Origin: Syntrophomonas sp. DTU018
GTDB lineage: Bacteria > Bacillota > Syntrophomonadia > Syntrophomonadales > Syntrophomonadaceae
Direction: 5' to 3'
DNA: 64,000 nt
Assembly: GCA_001513155.1 (NCBI GenBank)
Contig: LFSR01000022.1
Coordinates: 45,133 to 109,132, forward strand
The notes beneath the pieces were generated by a model that saw only the letters and a list, made by a program, of their open reading frames with translations, searched no databases and was not told the DNA's origin. The translations under genes and the position numbers were made by a program. Positions 1-8,158 of the stretch are shown piece after piece; the first letter of the stretch is position 1; each line of letters opens with the position of its first letter.

Positions 1-162
1 GGAGTGGGCGTACTGGTAGACCGCAGCGGGGGAAAGGTGGATTTCGGTGTCAAAACCCAGGCTGTCCTGACTATGGATATCCAATCCTGGGAGCCTGAGC
101 AGTGTCCCCTTTGCGCGGAGGGCAAACTGCCGGTAGTAAAACCCGGAAGCCGGTCACTGTAA
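1..162 (+). CDS. pyrE: Orotate phosphoribosyltransferase, C-terminal fragment
   Basis: The gene enters from the left edge; only the last 53 codons are visible, ending at TAA 160-162. The fragment reads GVGVLVDRSGG near its start and carries CPLCAEG, then VKPGSR near the end. A Cys-x2-Cys tail of this kind is typical of clostridial PyrE, which makes orotidine monophosphate in pyrimidine synthesis. The catalytic N-terminal part is outside the window, so the call rests on the tail alone and another phosphoribosyltransferase cannot be fully excluded. Confidence 0.7.
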   Translation, partial: GVGVLVDRSGGKVDFGVKTQAVLTMDIQSWEPEQCPLCAEGKLPVVKPGSRSL

Positions 163-174
163 AGGAGCGTGCTT

Positions 175-471
175 ATGAAAGTTTATCTGAACGGACAGGA
201 AATGAAGTATAAAGAAGGCGGTTATGAGTACGTCTTCATAAAACCCTATCAAAAGTATATAGAGGATAAAGTGGACCGGCCCCAGGGGCAAATGATCCTG
301 CAGATGTATGATAACGGGGTGCAGATACGCACTCTTATTACCCGAAAAGAAGTCAATACTATTATCAACCGGAATGTGGCAGTGGACGAAGTTAATCGCA
401 AAATTTATATCCTGGAGCCAGATACCCAGTACATACGCGAAGAGGATGGATCAGTACGCATAATTGAGTAA
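175..471 (+). CDS. Small protein of unknown function (98 aa)
   Basis: I do not recognise this family. The protein is 98 residues, soluble and mixed-charge, with alternating hydrophobic patterns that suggest beta structure; it has no signal peptide, membrane segment or cysteine motif. The ATG at 175 is preferred over the GTG at 169 because the AAAGGAG ribosome binding site (161-167) lies 7 bases before the ATG and almost touches the GTG. It follows the pyrE stop by 12 bases and is probably cotranscribed with it. It ends only 8 bases from the convergent end of rqcH, and I see no clear terminator hairpin between them. Confidence 0.65.
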   Translation: MKVYLNGQEMKYKEGGYEYVFIKPYQKYIEDKVDRPQGQMILQMYDNGVQIRTLITRKEVNTIINRNVAVDEVNRKIYILEPDTQYIREEDGSVRIIE

Positions 472-479
472 GAAATCCG

Positions 480-2282
480 TTACATAACATCTTCTTCTTG
501 CTTGGCTGACCGCAAAATAGCTTCCAATCTATCTGTGCCGGGGTTGGTGTATAGTGTCCAGTAATTGTCATAAATCACCATGCCTGGTTTAGCTCCGGTT
601 GGTTTGCGAACATTGCTGCGAAAGGTATAATCCACCGGCACCTTGTGGTCCTGCCTGGCCTTGCTGTAATAGGCAGCAAGGAGGGCGGCTTCTTCCAGAG
701 TATTCTGGGGCACATCGTCTATAGAGGAAATAGTTTTAGGCAAGCGAATGATGACATGAGCACCGGGTATCTGCCGGGTATGCAACCATAAATCATGCCG
801 GTCGGACAGTTTAAATGTTAAATGATCATTCTGCCGGTTGTTCCTGCCTACCCATATTTCCAGCCCTTCCGACGATACATAACGCCGGGGGGCGCTTAGG
901 GGACGGGGGGATTTCCCTGAGCCTTTAACCTTACGTTCCCTTAAGTATCCGCCTTTTTCCAATTCCTCCACAATCTCTTCCAGCTGATTCAGGTTTTCCG
1001 CTTGATTAATAGCCAATAAAACTGAATCCAGATATTCAATTTCCTGATTGGTCTGCTGCAGGTAGTTCTCCAGATGTTTGATAGCGATACGGCTCTTGTT
1101 GTAAGCCTTGAAGTATTTTTGGGCATTGGCAATGGGGGACAAGCGGGGATCAAGTTGAATAGTAACTTCTTCCCCGGTGTTATAATCCAGCAAACGGGCT
1201 TCCTTATCGCCTTTTTTCAGCTGGTGTGCATAAACCGTAAGCAGTTCTCCCCAGGTTTTCAACTGCTCCTTTTCCCGGGCTTTGATCAGGTCGCTCTCCT
1301 GGGAAAAGCGTTTTTTCTGAGCTTTTTCCATCCATCCCTTAACGGTTCTACTAAGGTTGGTTTGTATTGACTCCAGGCGTAACTGGTTCATTTTGACCTG
1401 GTAGAAATGATCCGCTGCCTGGTTGGCTGAAGAAAAAGTATGAATCTTAAAACCAGGTTGGCTGGATGCCGGCGGCAAAGGAGTAAAATCAAAAGCATTA
1501 TTGCCTTTATAGATAACATAAGCCGGGCAGGGCGGATTGCTGCATGCTTTTATCTGGCTTAACAAGGTTTCCAGTAAAACCCTGAAGTCGTATTCACCGC
1601 ATTCTTCCACCGGCATGTCTGGATCCAGTTGAGCCAGGCGGCACAATTCCTGAGCAGAAGCGGGGCTTACTCCTGCACAGAGCTGAAAGAGAGCTTGAGA
1701 CAAGGAATGGGAACCAAAAGCCCACATACGGGCAGCAAAGTCATTCAAGGTCAGGGTAAGGGGATGAACTTTGCCTTGGTCAGGAGGAGCAATGTATTCC
1801 CGCCCCGGAAAAACCTCCCGGTGACTGCTGACTTCACTCCCATAGCGCTTGATAGCATCAATGATAGTGTTATTATCAGGATTGACCAAAATAATATTAG
1901 AGTGTTTCCCCATGATTTCCAGAATTAGCAGGCGAGGTCGCCAATCACGAAATTCGTCCAGGGCTTCAATGGTAATGTGCACTATACGTTCGAAGCCTAC
2001 CTGACGGACCTCCTTTATTTTTCCTCCTTCCAGGTATTTGCGCAGCAGCATGCAGAAGGAAGGAGGGGAAGTGGGGTTAGCTTGTTTTTCAGAGGTTAAA
2101 TGCAGCCGTGCCCAACGGGCATTGGCTGACAACATCAATCTAACCGTGCCGGATGATACAGTACGGATGGATATAACAATTTCATCTTTTTCCGGCTGGT
2201 AGATTTTATCGATACGGGCCCCGGCCAGATTCCGGTTCAGCTCATTGCATATAGCATGGATAGAGAACCCATCAAAAGGCAT
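480..2282 (-). CDS. rqcH: RqcH/NFACT ribosome quality-control protein
   Basis: This 600-residue protein matches the RqcH (Rqc2, FbpA-like, NFACT) family, which binds the 50S subunit with a stalled peptidyl-tRNA and directs alanine tailing. The N-terminal NFACT-N domain begins MPFDGFSIHAICNEL and contains EIMGKHSNIIL. A long charged coiled coil occupies about residues 310-440. The C-terminal NFACT-R domain has WLHTRQIPGAHVI and VRKPTGAKPGMVIY. Length is about usual for the family. The start has an AAAGGAG site just upstream on the minus strand. It is the leftmost minus-strand gene and converges on the pyrE side. Older annotations call such proteins fibronectin-binding, which is probably secondary. 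Confidence 0.93.
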   Translation of the reverse strand: MPFDGFSIHAICNELNRNLAGARIDKIYQPEKDEIVISIRTVSSGTVRLMLSANARWARLHLTSEKQANPTSPPSFCMLLRKYLEGGKIKEVRQVGFERIVHITIEALDEFRDWRPRLLILEIMGKHSNIILVNPDNNTIIDAIKRYGSEVSSHREVFPGREYIAPPDQGKVHPLTLTLNDFAARMWAFGSHSLSQALFQLCAGVSPASAQELCRLAQLDPDMPVEECGEYDFRVLLETLLSQIKACSNPPCPAYVIYKGNNAFDFTPLPPASSQPGFKIHTFSSANQAADHFYQVKMNQLRLESIQTNLSRTVKGWMEKAQKKRFSQESDLIKAREKEQLKTWGELLTVYAHQLKKGDKEARLLDYNTGEEVTIQLDPRLSPIANAQKYFKAYNKSRIAIKHLENYLQQTNQEIEYLDSVLLAINQAENLNQLEEIVEELEKGGYLRERKVKGSGKSPRPLSAPRRYVSSEGLEIWVGRNNRQNDHLTFKLSDRHDLWLHTRQIPGAHVIIRLPKTISSIDDVPQNTLEEAALLAAYYSKARQDHKVPVDYTFRSNVRKPTGAKPGMVIYDNYWTLYTNPGTDRLEAILRSAKQEEDVM

Positions 2283-2362
2283 GGTATTTACTCCTTTGCT
2301 ACAATTGTCACCGACTGTTCAGACCATGATGAACGAAAACATCTCTGCACCGCCTAAGCAAA

Positions 2363-2559
2363 AGTATTAGCCGGCAAGCGACTTATGATAAGCCGTCGCA
2401 ACACAGGGCGAAACTGAGGGCTGCGAAGCGGAGCGAGAAATAGGTGTTTCGAGCAGCGAGGACTGAGCGCATGGATGCCAAATTCCGAGCGGTCCGCTTC
2501 GCACCTAAGTAAGCCGATGTGTTGCAGGCGAGGAGTCACGGAGCGTGTCGGATAATACT
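2363..2559. repeat. Imperfect palindromic element, about 197 bp
   Basis: The left end AGTATTAGCCGGC mirrors the right end GTCGGATAATACT with two mismatches. Further in, both arms carry GCAACACA and TGCGAAGCGGA in the corresponding inverted positions. This is the layout of a non-coding MITE- or REP-like element. There is no open frame of transposase type. Its base composition, rich in GCGAAGCG-type words, differs from the adjoining genes. Confidence 0.5.
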
Positions 2560-2590
2560 CTGCCAAGTCGTGGTTGGCGTAGATCGACAA

Positions 2591-2625
2591 GAGATCGCCA
2601 CGTCGCTTCGCTCCTCGCGATGACA
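2591..2625 (+). repeat. 35-bp dispersed repeat, copy 1
   Basis: The unit begins GAGATCGCCACG and ends CGCGATGACA. It differs at one base from the copy at 31420-31454, and a diverged inverted copy lies at 31475-31509. Repeats of this general type are scattered through many bacterial genomes. Confidence 0.85.
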
Positions 2626-2655
2626 AAGCGCAGTCATTTTCACAGCAATGACAAA

Positions 2656-2697
2656 CCGATTGATATTTTCACAACACCGATTGATATTTTCACAACA
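2656..2697 (+). repeat. 21-bp tandem duplication (two copies)
   Basis: CCGATTGATATTTTCACAAC followed by A is repeated exactly at 2656-2676 and 2677-2697, with a degenerate partial copy (CATTTTCACAGCA) just upstream. It lies between the dispersed repeat and the uspA terminator and has no obvious function. Confidence 0.85.
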
Positions 2698-2701
2698 ATG
2701 A

Positions 2702-2729
2702 TAAAAGAAAATAGCCGGTTGGCCCGGCT
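2702..2729 (-). terminator. Terminator of uspA
   Basis: On the minus strand AGCCGG and CCGGCT form a stem with a five-base loop, followed by ATTTTCTTTT. It lies 26 bases beyond the uspA stop. Confidence 0.7.
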
Positions 2730-2755
2730 GTGCTTATAACTTATATACAGAATAA

Positions 2756-3187
2756 TTATTTTATAATCAATACAGGTATTGCCGCCAGGCGAGTCACTTT
2801 GTCAGATACACTGCCCAATATCAATTCCTGAAACTTATTAATGCGCCGGCTTCCCATGATGATGAGATCATAATCTTTATTATTTTCCACCAAATCGAGA
2901 ATTAAAGAGGCTGGATCACCGCCGGCTCTTTTTAGGGTGCAGTCAACCCCTTTTTCCTTCAGCAATTCTTCATACATTTTGAGAATTCTCATGGATTCTG
3001 CTCTCAATTCATCCAGGCGTTCCTGGTTGTGGAGTTTGGTTATATCCACGTCACCGGTATTATAGACATTAAACAGGTCGATACTTCCCAGGAACCCGCT
3101 AAGGACCAACTCTGCTGCTTTCTCCACAGCACGGCGAGACTGTTCGGAGTCATCAACTGCAACCAATACCTTTGCAAATGCTGCCAT
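2756..3187 (-). CDS. Universal stress protein, UspA family
   Basis: This 143-residue single-domain Usp begins with the typical KVLVAVDDSEQSRRAVEKA strand-helix. Near the end it has DLIIMGSRR, then LGSVSDKV and the final strand IPVLIIK. The usual nucleotide-binding G-x2-G-x9-G-(S/T) motif is only partly kept: the second glycine is replaced (GSRRIN), so ATP binding is uncertain. Usp proteins are soluble stress or growth-arrest factors. AAAGGAGG precedes the ATG. It is transcribed alone, divergently from dapB, with its own promoter and terminator. Confidence 0.9.
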   Translation of the reverse strand: MAAFAKVLVAVDDSEQSRRAVEKAAELVLSGFLGSIDLFNVYNTGDVDITKLHNQERLDELRAESMRILKMYEELLKEKGVDCTLKRAGGDPASLILDLVENNKDYDLIIMGSRRINKFQELILGSVSDKVTRLAAIPVLIIK

Positions 3188-3258
3188 AGTAGCCCTCCTT
3201 TAATAATAATGACCCTTATACACCCTTAGGCAGTGATATGCTTGCCTCTGATGTTCAG

Positions 3259-3287
3259 ATTATAACAAATCTTGACTGTGTTAACAA
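3259..3287 (-). promoter_or_regulatory. Sigma-A-type promoter of uspA
   Basis: Read on the minus strand this is TTGTTA, 17 bases, then TATAAT, with an extended TG one base before the -10. It is oriented towards uspA, whose start codon is about 70 bases downstream. Confidence 0.65.
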
Positions 3288-3330
3288 AATAGTTAAAACT
3301 AAAGGCTAAACAAAGGAGGAGGTTGCAGAA

Positions 3331-4131
3331 ATGGCGGAAAAGACTAGAGTAGTAGTTGTAGGCGCCCTAGGACGTATGGGTATGGAGACCGTTAAAGCTA
3401 TAGAGCAGGATGAAGAATTAGAACTAGTAGCTGCCGTGGATATCAAGGCCAAAGGTGAAAGCATCAGTGAAATCACTGGAATAAAAGGGAGTTCCATAAT
3501 CATTCATAACGATCTGGAAACAGCTTTGGAGGAGACAAAACCCCAGGTCTTAGTGGATTTTACCAATCCTCAGGCTGTATTTAATAATGTACGCACGGCT
3601 CTGGTCAGAGGAGTAACCAGTGTGGTGGGAACTACCGGGTTGAATCAAGTGGAATTGAACCAGTTGGAAAAGCTGGCCCTGGAGCATGATGTAGGAGTAG
3701 CAGTCATTCCTAACTTTGCCATAGGAGCAGTTTTAATGATGAAGTTTGCCCAGGAAGCGGCTAAGTACTTCCCGGATGTTGAAATTATCGAAATTCACCA
3801 CGATAAGAAAATGGATGCCCCTTCGGGAACGGCTATTAAAACCGCCGAATTAATAAGTCAAAACCGGCCCCAGCGCCCTCCCCGCAATGTTATGGAGATG
3901 GAAAAGATAACAGGATGTCGTGGCGGAAATATGGACCAAATACGCATACATAGCGTGAGATTGCCGGGCTTTGTAGCTCACCAGGAAGTTATCTTCGGTG
4001 GTATCGGACAGAGTCTGACCATACGTCATGATTCCTATGACCGGGTGGGTTTTATGCCCGGTGTATTAATGGTGATTAAACGCATGCTGAACCGTAAGGG
4101 ACTGGTATATGGCATGGAAAACCTGTTATAG
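3331..4131 (+). CDS. dapB: 4-hydroxy-tetrahydrodipicolinate reductase
   Basis: DapB reduces the DapA product with NAD(P)H in the diaminopimelate/lysine pathway. The 266-residue length is standard. An N-terminal Rossmann motif GALGRMG lies at residues 11-17. The active-site block EIHHDKKMDAPSGTA begins near residue 154, with catalytic His156/His157 and Lys160. AAGGAGG precedes the ATG. It is followed by its own terminator and so is transcribed apart from the spoVFA operon downstream, although its product shares the same pathway. Confidence 0.97.
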   Translation: MAEKTRVVVVGALGRMGMETVKAIEQDEELELVAAVDIKAKGESISEITGIKGSSIIIHNDLETALEETKPQVLVDFTNPQAVFNNVRTALVRGVTSVVGTTGLNQVELNQLEKLALEHDVGVAVIPNFAIGAVLMMKFAQEAAKYFPDVEIIEIHHDKKMDAPSGTAIKTAELISQNRPQRPPRNVMEMEKITGCRGGNMDQIRIHSVRLPGFVAHQEVIFGGIGQSLTIRHDSYDRVGFMPGVLMVIKRMLNRKGLVYGMENLL

Positions 4132-4156
4132 CCCAAAAAAATGAAACAGAACTCTT

Positions 4157-4185
4157 AAGGCGGGTCACCCGTCTTATTTTTTTTT
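4157..4185 (+). terminator. Terminator after dapB
   Basis: AAGGCGGG and CCCGTCTT form an 8-bp stem (one G-U) with loop TCA, followed by a run of T residues. Confidence 0.85.
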
Positions 4186-4295
4186 GCCTGCCTTAATTAG
4201 GGAGCGGTACGGTCATGCACCAACCCTAGTGTGGACACATATAATGCTATTAATTGTAGGAGGGAAATGTAACCTATTAAAGGGAGGGGCACAGG

Positions 4296-5219
4296 TTGAG
4301 TTCCGTATTATCCGGTCTAAAAGTTGCGGTATTGGGGGGAGATGATCGGGAATTAATCCTCATCTGTGAATTGGTCAAGATGGGAGCTACGGTAGCGGTA
4401 GCCGGATTCCCCAAAGACAAGGTTGCCCACGGCGCTTTCAGCGTCAGCACAGTTGAAGAAGCCTGCAAGGATGCGGAGGTAGTAATACTCCCGCTGCCGG
4501 GAACCAATGCGGAAGGTGTAATTCGTGCTGTTTATTCCGAGGAAAACCTGGTATTGAGTGAAAAAGCCATTTGCAGTATTGCCCCCAATGCCCTGGTCAT
4601 TATTGGAACTGCCAGACCTTTTCTAAAAGCTTGGAGTGAAAAATATGGTTTTACCCTTCTGGAAGTCAATGATATGGATGAACTGGCCATTTTAAACTCC
4701 ATACCAACCGCCGAAGGTGCTATTCAGATAGCTATGGAAGAAACTCGTATAGCCATTCACGGGAGCCGCAGTTGTATTATCGGGTTTGGGCGAGTAGGGG
4801 TGACCCTGGCTCGGGTCTTAAAAGCCCTGGGGGCTGAAGTTACAGTAGTTGCCCGCAATCCGGGACAACTGGCCCGTGCCTATGAAATGGGCTGTGAGCG
4901 GGCAGATTACAGCCAACTGCGGGATATTGTCAACAGCATGGATATAATCTTCAATACGGTACCCCAGTTAGTTTTAGATCGTTCTATTTTAAAATACGCT
5001 AATCCAGACTTACTTATCATTGATTTGGCCACTCAGCCAGGCGGTACTGATTTTGAAGCAGCTAATGCCCTGGGTATCAAAGCGATATTGGCTCCCGGAC
5101 TTCCGGGCAAGGTAGCTCCAGTTTTTGCCGGAAGGGTATTGGCTGATGTTATACCCCGGCTGATAATTACCGAGTTATCCAAACGGGAGAATTTATTATT
5201 GGTTCCTAGGGAGGTGTGA
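4296..5219 (+). CDS. spoVFA: Dipicolinate synthase subunit A
   Basis: SpoVFA (DpaA) with SpoVFB converts the heterocyclic intermediate of lysine synthesis into dipicolinic acid, made in the mother cell for the spore core. The 307-residue protein has an N-terminal VAVLGGDDRELILI and a second Rossmann motif SCIIGFGRVGVTLARVLKALG in the middle, as in the family; the C-terminus has LIIDLATQPGGTDF. The start is TTG at 4296 behind AGGGAGGGG. It heads an operon with spoVFB, asd, aspartokinase and dapA, the same order as in B. subtilis. Presence of both subunits implies that this organism makes DPA by the SpoVF route. Confidence 0.96.
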   Translation: MSSVLSGLKVAVLGGDDRELILICELVKMGATVAVAGFPKDKVAHGAFSVSTVEEACKDAEVVILPLPGTNAEGVIRAVYSEENLVLSEKAICSIAPNALVIIGTARPFLKAWSEKYGFTLLEVNDMDELAILNSIPTAEGAIQIAMEETRIAIHGSRSCIIGFGRVGVTLARVLKALGAEVTVVARNPGQLARAYEMGCERADYSQLRDIVNSMDIIFNTVPQLVLDRSILKYANPDLLIIDLATQPGGTDFEAANALGIKAILAPGLPGKVAPVFAGRVLADVIPRLIITELSKRENLLLVPREV

Positions 5220-5222
5220 CAA

Positions 5223-5831
5223 ATGGATTTGCCGTTAAAGCGGTTAAGGGGTGTGAAAATAGGACTGGTCATAACCGGATCACACTGTACCGTTGGTGAA
5301 GTCATTCCGGAAATAAAACACCTCATAGACGAAGGAGCCGAGATAATACCCATATTCTCATATACAACCGATACCCAGGATAACCGCTTCTATCAAGTTA
5401 AAGACCTGAAGAAAACCATAACCGACTTGACTGGCCATGATATAATTAACAGCATTGTTGATGCTGAACCAATCGGGCCCCAGAAACTGCTGGATATAGT
5501 AGTGGTAGCACCAGCTACGGGCAATACTATAGCTAAAATGGCTAATGGCATCACTGATACCCCCGCGTTGATGGCGATTAAAGCTCACTTGCGCAATCAA
5601 AGGCCGGTGGTTATTGCCATCTCCACCAATGATGCTTTAGGGGTAAATGCACGTAATATAGGGATGCTGTTAAACATGAAGAATATCTACTTTGTTCCTT
5701 TCCGCCAGGATAATCCCTATGAAAAAGCCAATTCGGTGGTGGCCTGTATGAACCTGATTACTGACACAGTAATTCATGCACTGCAGGGACGACAGATTCA
5801 GCCCTTGCTCTTAGGACCCATGGTTTCTTGA
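5223..5831 (+). CDS. spoVFB: Dipicolinate synthase subunit B
   Basis: SpoVFB (DpaB) is a flavoprotein-like partner of SpoVFA; the family resembles phosphopantothenoylcysteine decarboxylases. At 202 residues it is full length. It shows IGLVITGSHCT at the N-terminus and VVVAPATGNTIAKMANGITD in the middle, the fold's characteristic flavin-site segment. The start lies 3 bases after the spoVFA stop with GGGAGGTG as ribosome binding site, so the two are translationally coupled. Its place before asd puts substrate supply and DPA synthesis under common transcription. Confidence 0.96.
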   Translation: MDLPLKRLRGVKIGLVITGSHCTVGEVIPEIKHLIDEGAEIIPIFSYTTDTQDNRFYQVKDLKKTITDLTGHDIINSIVDAEPIGPQKLLDIVVVAPATGNTIAKMANGITDTPALMAIKAHLRNQRPVVIAISTNDALGVNARNIGMLLNMKNIYFVPFRQDNPYEKANSVVACMNLITDTVIHALQGRQIQPLLLGPMVS

Positions 5832-5891
5832 GGAATTTATTCCTGCTATGTTAAAATGGAATGCAGATGTTTTGGCAGGAGGTTAATTAAA

Positions 5892-6908
5892 GTGGCAAGG
5901 GGCGTATGTTTGGCTATTGTTGGAGCAACAGGAGCAGTAGGACAGGAGATGCTGAAAGTTCTTCAGGAACGAGACTTTCCCGTCAGCAAACTTATTTGCC
6001 TGGCCGACCCCCGGGAGGAAGGTACATTAATAGATTTTAAAGGAGAAACCATAAAGGTTCAGGCTGCCAGCAGAGAACGTTTCCAAGAGGCAGATATAGC
6101 CCTGTTTGCAGTAGGAACCGGTGTCAGCAAAGAGCTGGCCCCTCAAGCGGTTGAGTGCAACTGTGTAGTAATAGATAATAGTTATGCTTTCCGTTTAGTG
6201 GATGATGTACCATTAGTGGTTCCCGAAGTAAATCCGGAAGACATCAGTTGGCACAAAGGAATTATCGCCAATCCCAATTGTTCAACTATCATCATGGTGG
6301 TGGCCATAAACCCAATTCATAAAGCGGCTCATTTGACCAGGGTAATAGTATCTACTTATCAAGCCGTATCAGGTGCCGGCAAAGCCGGTCTAGAGGAATT
6401 GGACGCTCATACCCGGGCTTACTTTGCAGGACAGCCCGTTGAACCAAAAGTATTCCAGCATCCTATCGCTTTTAATCTTATCCCTCATATAGACAGTTTT
6501 TTGGAAGAGGGTTATACCCGTGAGGAAATGAAAATGGTCTGGGAAACCAGAAAAATACTGCATCATCCCGAATTAAAAGTATCTGCTACCACAGTAAGAG
6601 TGCCAGTTTTTCGGAGTCATTCAGAGTCAATTAACCTGGAAACCAGGACTCCTTTAACCCCCCAGCAAGTCAGAGAAATTCTCAGCCAATCACCAGGTGT
6701 TATAGTTCAGGATGATCCCGCAAATAATGTCTATCCTATGCCTTTATTCACATCCAATAAAGATGAGGTATTTGTAGGGAGAATTCGCCGCGACCTAACC
6801 AATGATAACGGAATTGCCATGTGGGTGGTGGCTGATCAGATACGTAAAGGAGCCGCCACCAATGCTGTGCAAATTGCTGAAATGGTGGTTGAAGGCAATT
6901 ATTACTAG
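5892..6908 (+). CDS. asd: Aspartate-semialdehyde dehydrogenase
   Basis: Asd reduces aspartyl phosphate to aspartate semialdehyde, the branch point to lysine/DAP, threonine and methionine. From the GTG at 5892 the protein has 338 residues, starting with a nucleotide-binding VGATGAVGQEM. The active-site cysteine is in ANPNCSTI, near residue 130. The GTG is chosen because a perfect AGGAGG (5877-5882) lies 9 bases upstream and because the frame before it does not look like family sequence. It is the third gene of the DPA/lysine operon. Confidence 0.95.
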   Translation: MARGVCLAIVGATGAVGQEMLKVLQERDFPVSKLICLADPREEGTLIDFKGETIKVQAASRERFQEADIALFAVGTGVSKELAPQAVECNCVVIDNSYAFRLVDDVPLVVPEVNPEDISWHKGIIANPNCSTIIMVVAINPIHKAAHLTRVIVSTYQAVSGAGKAGLEELDAHTRAYFAGQPVEPKVFQHPIAFNLIPHIDSFLEEGYTREEMKMVWETRKILHHPELKVSATTVRVPVFRSHSESINLETRTPLTPQQVREILSQSPGVIVQDDPANNVYPMPLFTSNKDEVFVGRIRRDLTNDNGIAMWVVADQIRKGAATNAVQIAEMVVEGNYY

Positions 6909-6922
6909 GACGGTGGAAAATA

Positions 6923-8152
6923 GTGAGAATTACCGTTCAGAAGTTCGGCGGCACCTCGCTGGCTAATTATGAACAGCGGGATAGAGTGTGTGATATTATA
7001 CAAAAGACACTTGAATCGGGAAGCCAGACGGTTGTAGTGGTGTCGGCTATGGGCAGAAAGAATGATCCCTATGCTACCGACACGCTGATCCAACTGGTCC
7101 GGGAGGTTAATCCTCACCCCTCGGCCCGGGAAATGGATCTGATCATGACCTGCGGAGAGATAATTTCGGGTGTGGTGTTGACCGCCCAGTTGAATACCCG
7201 GGGTATTCCCGCTCGTTTTTTTACTGGTGAGCAAGCCGGAATTGTTACTGATGACCAGTTTAGCGACGCCCATATCAAATATATAAATCCCAAGAATATA
7301 CTGGCCTGTTTAAAAGAAGGTCTGGTGCCGGTAGTGGCAGGCTTTCAGGGTAAATCGGAAAATGGAGAGCTGACTACCCTGGGACGAGGCGGCAGTGATA
7401 CCACTGCCAGTGCCTTGGGAGTGGCTCTGCACGCTGAAGTGGTGGAAATCTTTACAGATGTGGAAGGGGTAATGACAGCCGATCCCCGTATAGTGGAAAA
7501 TGCCCGGCTGTTGGATGATATTACCTATAACGAGGTATGCCAGCTAGCCCGGGATGGTGCGAAAGTGATTCATCCCCGGGCAGTAGAGATTGCCATGCAA
7601 GGAGGTATACCCCTGCGGGTCAGATCGACCTTTTCTGATTCTGCAGGAACCTTAATAACCCATCAAAATCATAGACAACAGGATGCGGTCTGCATTATCC
7701 GCGACCGGCTGATTACCGGAGTTACCTATACCTCTAATATAGCCCAGATAAAAGTCAATATAAGCCAACTGGATGATAAGAAGGGCATGGAATTGAAAAT
7801 ATTTAAAACCCTGGCTGACAACGGAATCAGCATTGACTTTATAAGTGTTCAGCCTGAATTAATCATGTTTACTGTACTGCCTGATGACTCGGCTCGCACC
7901 ATTAGTATATTGAAAAACCTGGGGCTGGACCCCGAGGTAGAAATGAACTGTGCCAAAGTAGCCGTGGTAGGAGCCGGTATGACGGGTATCCCAGGGGTTA
8001 TGGCCCGGGTGGTAGAAGCTCTGACAGATAATAATATTCCTATTCTCCAGTCTGGAGATTCGTACACCAATATCTGGTGTCTGGTAAAACGTGAGCATAT
8101 GGAGCAAGCAGTTAAGGCTCTGCATGATAAATTTGAATTAGGAAATTCTTAA
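6923..8152 (+). CDS. lysC: Aspartokinase
   Basis: Aspartokinase phosphorylates aspartate as the first step of the pathway. The 409-residue protein opens with VQKFGGTSLAN (ATP site). It carries TLGRGGSDTTASALG and EIFTDVEGVMTADPRIV in the kinase domain and ends with two ACT domains (about 265-409), the allosteric part. Position between asd and dapA matches dapG, the diaminopimelate-sensitive isozyme of B. subtilis, so sporulation and cell-wall supply is the likely role; the effector cannot be told from sequence. The start is GTG, 14 bases after asd, with a weak ribosome binding site. Confidence 0.95.
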   Translation: MRITVQKFGGTSLANYEQRDRVCDIIQKTLESGSQTVVVVSAMGRKNDPYATDTLIQLVREVNPHPSAREMDLIMTCGEIISGVVLTAQLNTRGIPARFFTGEQAGIVTDDQFSDAHIKYINPKNILACLKEGLVPVVAGFQGKSENGELTTLGRGGSDTTASALGVALHAEVVEIFTDVEGVMTADPRIVENARLLDDITYNEVCQLARDGAKVIHPRAVEIAMQGGIPLRVRSTFSDSAGTLITHQNHRQQDAVCIIRDRLITGVTYTSNIAQIKVNISQLDDKKGMELKIFKTLADNGISIDFISVQPELIMFTVLPDDSARTISILKNLGLDPEVEMNCAKVAVVGAGMTGIPGVMARVVEALTDNNIPILQSGDSYTNIWCLVKREHMEQAVKALHDKFELGNS

Positions 8153-8158
8153 TAGGCG

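Larger units (their letters stand above)
2283..2755. other. Repeat-rich intergenic region
   Basis: No convincing gene lies here. The region holds an imperfect inverted-repeat element (2363-2559), a 35-base dispersed repeat (2591-2625), a 21-base tandem duplication (2656-2697) and the uspA terminator. Open frames through it are composed of repeat sequence and lack ribosome binding sites. Confidence 0.7.

Noticed and set aside
2354..2626. 90-codon minus-strand open frame in the rqcH-uspA gap
   Set aside because: It is built of palindromic repeat sequence, has no ribosome binding site and reads as low-complexity Arg/Ser/Leu text.
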